Assembly (NCBI GenBank): GCA_025890175.1
Contig: JANPYM010000017.1
Coordinates: forward strand, 728,659 to 792,658
Direction of reading: 5' to 3'
Origin: Ciborinia camelliae
Taxonomy: Eukaryota; Ascomycota; Leotiomycetes; Helotiales; Sclerotiniaceae
DNA: 64,000 nucleotides
Under the pieces are notes generated by a model. The model was not told the origin of the DNA. It saw only the letters and a program-made list of their open reading frames with translations, and ran no database searches. How positions within the stretch are numbered: position 1 is the stretch's first letter; each line of letters starts with the position of its first letter. The position numbers were made by a program, and so were the translations under genes. This document shows, piece after piece, positions 1 through 11,700 of this stretch.

Positions 1-3000
1 AATCGTGATGCCGCTAAAGACAGAGCCGCCTACGTTAACGAGAGCTGTCCAGGCACGTGCATCACGGTTGCGGAACTTGTTTTTAGCGCGTTCCATGACG
101 CTACGCGAGGGGAACATAAAGGCTCGGGCGATGTGGGCGCAGAATTCAACGCCGATTCCCACGCAAATGATAAGGTTGACAAGACTGACTGCGTTGAGGG
201 AGACGTTGAAGATGGCCATCGTACCGATGATATCGGTGACGATCATAATGACCGTGACTGTTATGACTGCGCCGGTCTTGAGGGACCCGAGAAGAATAGA
301 TGAGATGAATAGGATGAGGACGAGGGCGGAACAGAGGAGGGTGGCGGTTAGACTGATGATTGAGGTGTATTGGTCGAAGAAGATGTAGTATACGCTGTAT
401 GGGAATACCTCTAAACCGGACTTTTCACTCATTCCATCTGCGATGCGACGTGCGGAAGCGTATGCGGCAATGAAATCTTCCTGGCTGTGGAGTGGTGTGT
501 GACTTGTGCGGAAGTGGCTAGCAGAGATGGTATCTCTTTCGGCATCAATGACGAGAGCATTGCCATACGCAGCTTGACCACCCAGAGGGCAGTCATCGTC
601 TGTTGGAGAAGCAATCCATTTCTCGAGATAATGAATAAATTCTTCGCCCTCGGGCATACCATGTAAGGTAATATTCCATGCCGGGTCACGATTCTCAAAG
701 CAAGCCGAATTACCTTCAACGCAGCATGAATCCAATGAAGGATCGAGCCAACGGAAATAGTCATCTATCCAACTAGCGGGAGTAGCGGCAATATAAGAAA
801 TCTCGGGTCTCTTTCTTTCAGACTCCAAAATATTTGTAAGGGACTCTGTTTCGCATGTTGTGAACCGAGAGCAAAGTTGTTGCTGATGCTTACGTTCAGT
901 GACATTCAACTCCCGCGTGACGAAGTACACTGGAGGTCCCGAGTCAAAATAATCATACAAGTCGTTGAAGTATGGAATGAGATATGAGCCGTCCGGAATG
1001 GCTACACGCTGATCCAAACCCAAAGCAACTTCGGGGATCAATGCAATCGCAGCAGCGAATATTCCAAGAAAAACGACCACGATAACGGTCTTTACTTTGC
1101 GTCCAAGTAAAGCTGGAGCATATGTTTTGCGTATGAATTTCTGGAGGAAGCCTTCATCAGAGCCTTCGTAGAATCTGGAATAGGAACTTCCATTGCCATT
1201 TCCAAGGTGAACTCCCGCACTCTTAATCTGAATGCAAGGAATGCAATCTACACGACGATCCTCAACTCGTCGTTGGTTGAGACAGAGAATGGAAACGAAC
1301 ATGGTGATTTGCAAAATAGCATTGATGAATACGGCACCAGCGGCATAGATTGCAAAGTTTCTAACTGCTGGCATACCAACAAAGGCACCAAGTGCAAATG
1401 CGATAGTCTCAGTAGATGCCGACAAAAGAATGGATGGACCCATTCTTCCAAGCGCTTTGGCAATACGAATCTCAACCATTTCATCTGGATGGCTAGTATT
1501 GACCCTTTCGAATTCGTGCACAATCAAGAATATGTTATCGACACCAACTGCAAGAACTATGAAAGGAATAACCTCAGCGATAATAAGTGTAACCTTGACA
1601 CCTGCAAAAGAGAAGAGACCAATCGATGCTGAGATAGACATTAGTACAATCATGATTCCCACTACTCCTAATGAAAATTTAGATTGGATCAAACAGCTAG
1701 CTGGGTTGCGCATCAATGTTTGGAAGGAGATAGTTGTTGAACCTAGTGCCAAAGATGCATAAAAGAACATGATAATGTAACTGATGACGACAATCTTTGC
1801 ATCGGTGTTTGTGGATTTGTTAAGCTCTTGCTCGAGACTTATTTCAGTTGAAAATGATAGTCTCAGGCCACGCTCACTTGCTTCCTCCTGCAAATGTAAC
1901 AATTCATCTCGAAGAGAGGCTTCCCAGTCCATAGCATGTTCGACTTGAGCTGACCCTTCATCATCATTGTTTACTACCCATGTAATAATCAAGGCAGTAG
2001 CGTCAATGACATCGCCGGATTCTTGCCAACCACCAAAAATCATTTTAGGATCAAGTGGTTGACCAAATGCGGGACGACAGTTCACAGGAGATTCGGCACA
2101 TGAGCGAATAGTCTTCTCCCATGTATTGGGGTTTACACTGGAGATATCATCGTTCAAGTAACCTCCTACAGATTGAACGACACAAGCATCACCAGTGGGC
2201 TTTAAGCATATATCGTTGAAAGTAGTGCCGGTTTGCTTTCCGGTCAACCCCCTGATTCGATCTTCAGCTTCAAGCCACCACTTCAATGTTTCATAACTCA
2301 ACACAGGACCAGGGCCTGATGAGTTCGTATCATTGACCAAGAATACTTGCTCGGCACGATAAAAAGGACCAAAATTTGAATCAAAATAAGCTTTCTCTTG
2401 TGCAGCAGGGGATGACGGGCTGACCCATAATCGTGCAGGATTCTGCTCAATCTCAAAATTTGTCCAGCCCAAACTCAAGATTCCCACTACAACTATGCTT
2501 GTTACAATAGTGATAGCTGGAAATCTCGCAGCTGTGTATCCAAGACGACTGAAAGCGCCGTCACAAACTTTGTTGATCCAATAATTCCTTTCGGGTCGGC
2601 CATACACAGCTCCATTGTAGACCATGTCCCCTTCATCGTCGTCATCGCTTGGAGCGACATCTTCTAGAAGGCGTAACCTGTCATTACGTCTTTTGGTATG
2701 TTTAGCCCAAGCAATGTGACCAAATACAGCCACGGCGATCAACAGCAATACGATGCTGTAGGTAAAGATGGCCGCGAAAGACAGGCATGGTAGTAATCCA
2801 ACATGACACGAGCCGGACTTCGAAACTTCCGGCAAAGCTGGACAGATTGCAGGGCAATCCACACAAGAACAGCGGAAGCGCTCATCTTCATCATTACACT
2901 TCTTTGGAACCATAGGTAATGGATCCATTCCCTTCTCCGGATATTCGCTAGGCTTTGGAAAGTTGATCTGGAATGGCGAACCTAATAACGATTTGTGTCC

Positions 3001-3617
3001 CAGGAAAGCTAAGAACGTGGAGTAATTCTTGGCACCTCCTCCTATGAACCCCATGGCATCTGAATTTGTTGGTCCAAATTTAACATCTTTGCAGCTGTCA
3101 AAGAAACCCGATCCATATTCATCAGAAACGAGTTGGTCTAACTCCGTCACAATATATTTATCGCCCTTCTTCTTCGTCTCCGTCACATTCAAGAATAGGG
3201 ATTGATCCGGCGAACATGTAAAGGTACAGAAGAGGTTGTAAAAGTTCTCTTTGCATGCCGGGCATGAGGATATGATTGGATTCGCCTTCTTGATTTGATC
3301 TGCGAGAGCATCTATCTGCGAAGCTATTAGTAAGGTCTCTTCTTATTGTAGAATGACCCTCATACCTGATTCCCCTCACAGCATACAGGCCCCGTGCTCC
3401 ATTTCGGACCACAGAGCTCTACCAATTGTTTCCTCGCATCATCATCTGGTTCCTTTGCGAGCCCGTTATCTGGACAAGGGAGCTCAGGGCCAAAGAAACT
3501 ATCCTTCCCACAGCTACCCCTTATCGAACATCTTCCAGCTTCATGCTTCGGAGTATATGCTTCGCCTGCTGCGAAAGCTGCGGTGAGGAGTCCGATCAAA
3601 CTGAAGGAATGCCGCAT
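1..3617 (-). CDS. NCR1: NPC1/NCR1-type sterol transporter (partial, C-terminal part beyond the left edge)
   Basis: Niemann-Pick C1 family protein of the vacuolar/lysosomal membrane, which takes sterol from NPC2 and inserts it into the membrane. Exon 1 (3617-3366) encodes a signal peptide (MRHSFSLIGLLTAAFAAGEA) and the start of the Cys-rich N-terminal sterol-binding domain (CGPKWSTGPVCC). A 50-nt intron (3365-3316) follows and the rest reads open to position 1. Seen in order: Cys-rich domain, first membrane helix (about 2800-2700), a luminal domain with N-glycosylation sequons, the sterol-sensing domain with TLIIAEVIPFIVLAVGVDN at about 1600-1520, second luminal domain, and the start of the second RND-like membrane block (VSLVNLIICVGIGVEFCAH near 200-130). 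The start is the first ATG before a clear signal peptide. The stop codon and last helices lie outside the window. Confidence 0.95.
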
Positions 3618-4517
3618 CGCTGCGTCTGTCTACATGCGGCGACCAGCGTCGAAATCCACGAAGTTGGAGTAGTATACAAAGGTCAAGCGTAGCAGTTACA
3701 AAGAGACCTAAGTATTATTTTCAAAATAGAATCAAATCGTGTACAAACCACATCAAAAATTCATCATTGACTCACTGATCGATAATTAATTTTTGATTTG
3801 ATATTGTTGTGAAGTCGTAGTTGCGGGTGATGGTTTGTCCCGACATCAATAGATGTTTGGGTACGGTCAGCCACCAGCCAATGCTGTCATAGTGGCGTAG
3901 AGCTTCGCGCTGCACAATCATCTGGACTCCTCGTTTCAGATATGTCTGCCAACAAAGTCACCGGGTATTCGTCAACTTATTCACCGGAGTCTTATATAGT
4001 GACTCCTCTACATGTATTGGAACTTTGTAAGGATTTATAGGTTTCCTTTTTGAAGGATTTATTTACTCATTTTCTCACATTAAAATTCACAACCACGGCT
4101 TCTAAGCCAACTGTAAAATTGAATCCGCTGCTCCAAGGCAATGCTAAGATCGAGACTTTAGTAACGTTGGTAATCGAGGTCTATAGATTCATTCTATATT
4201 TCCCGTATGAATATTATGCTGTCAATGGCATTAATGAAGCCAAATCATCTAGTAATCGCAAAAAGATATCCCAAAAAGACCCCCTAAACTCCAGCGGAAA
4301 TGCTCAAATGCCCGCCCTATCCCAAGTCGGTATCGAAAAAGAATTTTTGTCATGCATAAAATTAGTCTTTACCAGTATGCCTGGAAAGTTAACCCGTGGA
4401 TATGGCAGCCAGATTATGTATATCTGGCTGAAAGAATGCCTTTCCAGCCTTAACTGGTTCGTATAATCATAACTCGTTTTTGTTGCTGTGGCTCCTGTGT
4501 AACCATAAATTCTTTCC
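3618..4517. other. intergenic region between NCR1 5' end and NMN adenylyltransferase 3' end
   Basis: Holds the NCR1 promoter (right after 3617) and the 3' end of the NMN adenylyltransferase gene. A 138-codon open stretch at 4050-4466 has no recognisable domain and poor codon bias, so I do not call it a gene. I see no repeats. Confidence 0.6.
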
Positions 4518-5428
4518 TTAATTCTTGATCTTTGAATCTCCAACTGCAGGGGATGCCCGGCCTGACCCTTCTGCTGCCTTTGATTTGCCTGCGCTAATGG
4601 ATGATGCACCATCTTCCTCGTAAAGATGATGCTCCTCGATGTACTCGATTACCGGAGCTGGTAACAGATATTGCACGCTCATCTCTTTCCTTAAGAAGAG
4701 TCTGATCTTTGTGCTACTAATATCGTTTGTTACCAACTGTTGAATGACGTAAATATTGCGTTTGTATTGTTCAAGACTTGCAAGTGCGTCCTCGATATCT
4801 GTCCCGGTACGTTCGACAATGAAAGTACCATATTGTCCCAAGATATGTTGGAGATCCGCCTCACTCCAAACCCCAGGAATACTCATTGTTTCGATGAGAT
4901 CAGCACCGGCTAGCAGAGCAATGCGAACAGGCACCCGGGATCCATCCGATCGTATAGCACCACCCATAACTTTGTTTATTTCATGCTCAACATGGTCGAG
5001 TACGAGGGCAGTCGGGGTATATTCGGTTTGTAGGGCTTCCCACGGATCCACCATAAGCCAATTTGAGGATTGTACAGCCAACTCACACATATTAAGTCTA
5101 CGACTGTTAGCTGGCGTTGTAAAGATACTTGGAAGTATGAACCTTACCGGTGTTCCGAACTTGCGAGACCTGCTTTCTTGTAGAAGTTCGATACAGGTGA
5201 GAAATATCCACTCAGAAGTTCAAATTCGGTGTTGAACTTGCAAAAATCTGCGGCCATCTCCATCATTCGCAAGTGAAGGTAGGTTATGGGTGAAAAACTA
5301 CCACAGGCTACCAATACCAAGGGAGTCTTCTGAGGATCATTTTGGGTGAGCCTTAGGCGATTGGTTGGAAAGGTATAGTTGTCGAGAGTTTGCGCAGGAA
5401 TAGCCTGTGTGGGAGGATTGGAAGTCAT
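4518..5428 (-). CDS. NMA1: nicotinamide/nicotinate mononucleotide adenylyltransferase
   Basis: Joins NMN (or NaMN) and ATP to give NAD(+) or deamido-NAD, the last adenylylation shared by the de novo and salvage routes. Two exons: 5428-5148 and 5097-4518, with an intron starting GTAAGG and a CTAAC branch site. This gives 286 aa, normal for eukaryotic NMNATs. The nucleotidyltransferase signature GSFSPITYLHLRMME (GxFxPxTxxHL) lies about residues 40-54. The second motif ISSTKIR, contacting the phosphates, sits near residue 225. The exon junction falls just before MCELAVQSS, a conserved stretch of the family. The frame stays open upstream to 5530, but no ATG is present there, so 5428 is chosen. 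The C-terminal 25 residues are Ser/Ala-rich and probably disordered. Tandem with NCR1 on the same strand, with no obvious functional link. Confidence 0.93.
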
Positions 5429-6089
5429 CTTCAGTTTGTGATTCGGAGGTTGTATTTTATTGTTTGGAGGACGAGATCTCGAGATTTCGGGTGAAGGAAA
5501 GAGGCTGGATGACGAATTTCGGAATCGCAAGGATTCGTTGCGAAAGGATTGCGATGAGTTGAAGATATTTCTAGAACTCGCTCTTTGCAGAGACCGACAA
5601 AGAAGATGGTTCGCCGGAGTCTTCTGATTTTGACGATGATATTTAATGATGGATCTTTAACATGAAAATCGCGAGGTTAAATAGATTTGTGAATAAATCA
5701 AAAGAAAGGTATTGATGTCGGCGAGTTATGTTAATCAATCAATGGATACCACACCTTGTCGGTTGAAGCCTTGAAGGGAGTTTAAGGAAGTCGATAGTGG
5801 GATGCGCAAAAGCCCCGCCAACGCTTTGATTCTATGGGACCCGAGGTAAAACATAGGGAATCAGCTATCGTCAGTAATTGAATGATTGACTGATCGATTG
5901 AGAATTTGAGTCGAGAACTTCCAGTAGGTAGGTATTGAATAATACTGAGTAATGTTCAGAATGTTCATCAAGACTTATAATTGAATCACTTTTTTGAGAC
6001 ATGAAGTTTATAGGTACATAAAGATATACAATAGGTACATACGTACATACCCTACCTCCATATATACAAACATACATAGTAGGTACATA

Positions 6090-6136
6090 CCTAGACATAC
6101 ATACATACATACATACATACATACCTATACATACAT
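6090..6136. repeat. (ACAT)n microsatellite
   Basis: A run of about nine ACAT/ATAC units with single interruptions. It is part of a longer ACAT/CCTA-rich tract from about 6010 to 6190. Confidence 0.85.
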
Positions 6137-7741
6137 ATGACTTGTAACATTCCAAGGTTCAATTCTAAAGCTACCTACCTACCTACATATTGTCGCTGGA
6201 TGATAATGATCAAATAATGTGCCAATGCTGCTGTTGCTTGCTTCCATAGCCTCTTTTCCTCTCGGGCAAGCAAGCCTTCAGGCTTCGGGCACCATGTACA
6301 TGTACTGTACAATGCAATTCGACTCCAATCAGAAGTGTCCTGACTGGAATCAATTGGTTTTGAAATGTTCAATCCTTACCTGTATCCTTACCTGTTGGGT
6401 AGAGATATAGATATGATATAGATATAGAGATAAAGATACCTACCTAGGTCACACCGGGCAGCTAACACGGATATAATTGCCTGGCTTGGTCAATTCACGA
6501 GGCGATTTCCATATAATTGAATACCTACCTAGTAGGTAGGTACCGGTAATCATACCTCGTGTGAGAACCTCGGCATAAGATCGACTTTGAGCCTTCTATA
6601 CCTGAGTTAATTTAGGAATAATACAGTATAACTCTGAGGTTATGAAGCGGTCGTCGCCGTAATGAGCCATTACCAACTGCCTCTGCATAAACTTTGCATC
6701 CCCCCGTCGATCGTCGATGTATTGCCTCTTTTCCCATTTTCCTACCGGAGCGATCCTAAATTCCCCACCCTGTTTATCCACTCCACTCCGAGTATAAGCT
6801 GTGTAACCAGCCCCGGAAAAGCCGAATGTTCATGATTCCATCTCATCCGAGTTTGCTCGAGTTCAACATACTACTCCGTACCCGTAACCCGTGGTGCCGA
6901 AATGGGAGGGTAGCTTAGCTGTCGGTCTTCTTGATGAACCTGATGGAAACGTGAATATATTTCCATTCTTGGGGGTGGTCGATCTATGGGAATACCATGT
7001 ATATATGGTTTATTTGACGATATCATTCTTTTGAGGGAGAAGGTACATGATCTGTTTTCGTCGTTCCACCGTAAAAGTATGGTTGGACCATCGTAGGACT
7101 GAAGAGATATCGTGACTGTACTTCGCACAAAGCTCTCTTTTGTACGGTTTAGAGTGTGAGTGCCTACCTAGGTAGCTATCTCAGACGAACCCCAAATAAA
7201 GATATATCAAGGAAGATCAAATGTCCTTTTGCTACGATGACTTTGAAGTTGGCCTCTGGATATAGTGACATAAATCTGGACGACTTCATCCAAGGTAGCC
7301 TCCTCCTCGGCATGCGGACAAGAATATCAAAAATGAAAAGAAGCTTGGGGTTCTGCAATGTAATCTCGATCAGTAATACTTTTGGTGTATTCGAGAAATG
7401 ATATTCCATTGGTTCGAGTTTTCGGGATAGAAGGTACTGTAACTGAGAGTGAACTTTGGTAGCTGGAGAGATGAGTTGTCCATGGACTTTTCACATTGCG
7501 AAAGGCCCAATAACCTTAGGTAGGTGTCGCTGCAAGATTTGTAGAAATTTGATATTGGGTTATTCACCCATATGGAAAGAAAGCCTGAACATCTTTAATG
7601 AGAGCAAGTCACTGCGACCGAATAGGCATTCATTGATTCACACATCATTTTATTATTCTTTCCTTATCGTTTATTCATACTATCCTAATATAAATCCTTT
7701 TATCGAATATAATTAGGTAAAGTAGAAGTAAATACTACCCC

Positions 7742-7765
7742 AGGTAGGTAGGTAGGTAGGTAGTA
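7742..7765. repeat. (GGTA)n microsatellite
   Basis: About six consecutive GGTA units. The complementary CCTA run reappears at 6169-6187 and at 8331-8348. Confidence 0.85.
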
Positions 7766-8329
7766 CATCATTCAAATACCTAGGAACTGTACCTTCATGT
7801 CAGATAACAATAAGACAAGTAGGATCTGGAACTTATTGACTTACACATTCCCTATATCAGAGAGGGGATCCGTTTGACTTTATTAGTAGTAGAATTCCAT
7901 TCCTCATTTTCTTTATTCACGTTGAATTGAGGTTTTCAATGGGTGACGTGAATTGATTGTAGGTATCATTGCTTTAATAAGGCCAAGCAGTATACATTTA
8001 GATTTGAATGGCGGTTGATCTTATTATTTGTACCGGTATATTGAATGATTGAATTGTGAATATCCTCAAACTTCCTTACTCATCAAACATCGAGGTCATC
8101 AAACTTTATTAATTTGCTGCCACCAGTCCCTTTACCCTTCCTTACTCATAAATTCCGTACTGGCTACACCTGCAGTACTGACGTTGATAATCCGTATCCC
8201 GTACCGTAGCCCACCAAACCTGAAATACTCCGCTAAATTTTCGAGCTCAGCTAACCTTCAGTCTCCACACACCACCTGGGCACCACCAACGAGAGGTCAC
8301 CAACGTAGGTAGAACGCAGCAATCCCATA

Positions 8330-8384
8330 CTACCTACCTACCTACCTACACACATACACACATACACACATACACACATACAAA
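8330..8384. repeat. (CCTA)n followed by an ACAC/ACAT octamer repeat
   Basis: Five CCTA units run directly into about four copies of an 8-bp unit (ACACACAT). This is a compound microsatellite about 420 bp upstream of the UFD4-like start codon. Confidence 0.85.
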
Positions 8385-8798
8385 CTTGAAAGGAAAGTCA
8401 ACCACTTTCTAAGAACCACGGAAAAACAATTTCGACTGCAATTCGTATCAAAAGGAAATAATCTGAAAGAACTTACTGGCGATCTCTATATTACGAACCA
8501 TATTGTGATGGATTAATGGCAAAGGGTACGAGTCATATTGAAAGGCCACAAGAGTCGACATCACTTAACGATAACGGTCCAGAAATATCAAGACCACTCT
8601 CCACTGCGACTTCCATCTCTTCATCTTCTTCATTTGCTCCCAGGTACACAACCACCTTCACCCTGTTATCTACCTGCGTGTTTCATCATCAACAATACCT
8701 TCTTAATTATTAAATCCTTTTCAACTACTCGCGACTGCCATTAACCAGTTGTTGATGGTTGAAGGGATTGAGAGGTTAATCTACAAGAGCCAATACTC

Positions 8799-11700
8799 AT
8801 GTCTTCCAGAATCACACGATCATCTGCCCGGCAAGCCGCCAACTCCTCCTCAGAATCATCGACCTCTACCTCTGCGACTGCAGCATCATCTGCAGCTGCT
8901 CCACCAAGTCGCCCTTCAGCCCCCTCTCGAAAGCGTAAAGCTACTGTGCGGGAATCAAGTCCCGCCCTGGAACCTGAATCCACAAAGGCAACTCCATCAA
9001 AGCGTCCAAAGCGTCAGAAGGTCTCAGAATCCGAGGCTCCTATACCTGCTCCTGCTTCAGCAGCATCTTCTCGACGAAAGAACGCAAAAGCTCCTGCGGT
9101 TATGTCTAGTCACAGGAAAGTTAAGATCGATTCGGAACGTGGTTTAGTGTCTAACAATATATACAGTGATTCTGCGGGTCCTTCCAACGAACCACCAAAC
9201 ACGACTGCCAGTTCATCCAGGCGCAAGTCTAATAAGAATAGCAAGAAAGGTAGTCGAGGTCTCTCAGAATTCACATTTAAGGCGATCCAGTAGAAGGTAG
9301 CTAATATTTTGTCAAGCAGATGCCCCCAACAGCACCGCTAGCTCGAGTAAGAAGTCGAAGAAATCTGCTGCTGCCGATAAGGATGGAGATACTGCAATGA
9401 ACGATGCAGACGAGAAGCCTCCACCACATCCACTCGATGACGATGATATCAGCGATGAGAACGATGACGACGAGATTCCCCGAGATTACGATGGGGGCGA
9501 TGATGAAGATGACGATCCATTCGGTGGCTTCGGTGGACCCGGCGGACCGCCTCATGGGTTATCGAGCACTCTGCGAGCTTTGAGCGGCATGATGTCCGGG
9601 GTTGGCTCTCGATTGCGCGACATTTTATCGCAGTTGAAGCAAAAAGACGACCCATCTATACAATTGATTGCTTTACAAGAGCTTTCAGAGATACTACTCG
9701 TGTCTACAGAAGACAATCTCGCCGGCAACTTCTCTCCGGATGCCTTCGTTAAAGAATTGGTGGTTTTGATGCAACCTTCTGATTTTGGGTTTGGTGAGGG
9801 AAATCCCGAGATGATGCTCCTTGCCTGCCGATGCATTGCCAATTTGATGGAAGCTTTACCTGCCAGTACTGCAAACGTTGTCTACGGTGGTGCTGTTCCA
9901 GTTCTCTGTCAAAGGATTTTGAATTTCGAGTTCATCGATTTAGCAGAACAGGCTTTGAGTGTAAGTGCTTCGCCTTATGATTCTACTTCGAATACTTACT
10001 TTGAATCTAGACGTTAGAAAAGATATCGGTCGAATATCCATCGTCAATTGTGCGTGAGGGAGGATTGACAGGCTGCCTGTTAAACCTTGGCTTCCACGAT
10101 ACAAACGCACAAAGGACTGCCGTCACTACTGCTGCAAACTGCTGCAGGAATATCCCCGAGGAATCATTCGATATTGTCAAAGATGTTATGCCCAATTTAC
10201 TGGAAGTTTTCAGCTCCAACGACCAGAAAGTCGTTGAGCAAGGTTCACTTTGTGTAACTCGAATTGTGGAGAGCTTCAGATACCATTCAAAAAAGCTCGA
10301 GGAACTCGTCAGCACCGATTTACTTCGCGCTATTCTTCGTCTCCTACTTCCTGGATCTACTAATCTTATTGGCGCTAATATTCACACACAATTTCTTCGT
10401 GTTCTTGCTTTCACAGCAAAGGCCAGTCCTAATTTGTCGGCTGAACTTTTCAAAATGAACGTTGTTGAAACCCTATATCAAATATTGACTGGTGTTTCCC
10501 CGCCAAGCGCCACAGAAGACGTAGCGTCAAACCTCGACAGTGTCGTGATCATGCAAGCCCTGATTCACAGACCTCGTGAACAAGTTATCGAGACTCTGAA
10601 CGTTATATGCGAGCTCTTACCTGGAATACCACGCGGTGGTAATTCGATGTTTGATGACGATATTGATATTGACCTGTCATCAGGATCACCAAGTACATCA
10701 TCCGTTTCGAGAAAGAAGTCCGCAAATGAGAATCGAATTGAACTCTTGGAGGGCTGCAAAGAAGAAGTCAAGAGATTTGCAATCATTCTCTTTCCAACCT
10801 TGACAGATGCGTTCTCTAGCACTGTTAACCTACACGTTCGTCAGAAGGTCCTCACCGCTCAGCTCAGAATGCTTTCCAACCTTGACAAAGATATTTTGAT
10901 GGAGGCTCTAAAATCAGTCCCTTATGCATCGTTCTTGGCTGCAATTCTTTCACAGCAAGATCACCCTAGCTTGGTCATCTCCGCACTTCAAGCTACCGAG
11001 CTACTGCTCGTCCGCCTTGAAGACATTTATCGTTACCAGTTTTACCGTGAAGGAGTGATTACTGAGATTACTAAGCTAGCAACTACCGAGGAGACGAAGA
11101 CGGAAAATAAACCCCCGTCTACGGACACAATTGAGTCTAATCCCGCCTCCGCACAAGCTGATGCAGACCGCAAAATCTCCGAAAAGTCAGGTCAGAATGG
11201 AGAGGCACGTAACGAAGACCACACCTCGTCTGACGAAGACAACGAAGAGATTGAGCACAATGAAGACGAAATTGAAAATGAAGTCGGACAAAATGATGAT
11301 ATCCCAGATGATGTAACCGCTTCTCCCGCCAGCTCACGTGGCTCTACAATGTCATTGGATGGCCCCCACAGAAATGCACCGTCAGATCTAAAGAGCATGA
11401 TGAGCCTCATTGCCACCCGTGCTCAGAAATTCCTCGACATTCATGAGACCGAAAAGAACAGCAAGGCCATGAAGAAGAAGGCAACCAAGATTTTAACAAG
11501 TCTACAATCTCTGGCTTCAGATATTAGAAATTTCTACTTACGACAAGGCCCAGGGAACGGGGTCGAGCTCTTCACAACACTCGCATCCTATTTCGATGGT
11601 GATGTTCTGCAAAGTGTTACAAGTGCCGAGTTGTTGAATTCCGAAATAGTCCAAGTTTTGCTCGAAGTCTTCAATAACCCTGATGATCAGCTGGCCAATG

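Larger units (their letters stand above)
5429..8798. other. 3.4-kb intergenic region rich in tetranucleotide repeats
   Basis: No open stretch here has a recognisable domain or a convincing exon structure. The region is AT-rich and sprinkled with CCTA/TAGG and ACAT runs. It must contain the promoter and 5' leader of the UFD4-like gene on the right. An unrecognised short gene or non-coding RNA cannot be excluded by eye. Confidence 0.5.

Noticed and set aside
5..388. 127-codon plus-strand frame at the left edge
   Set aside because: Antisense shadow of the NCR1 coding sequence, which has strong family motifs in the opposite strand.
4050..4466. 138-codon plus-strand open frame
   Set aside because: No recognisable domain or exon context; composition looks like random AT-rich DNA.
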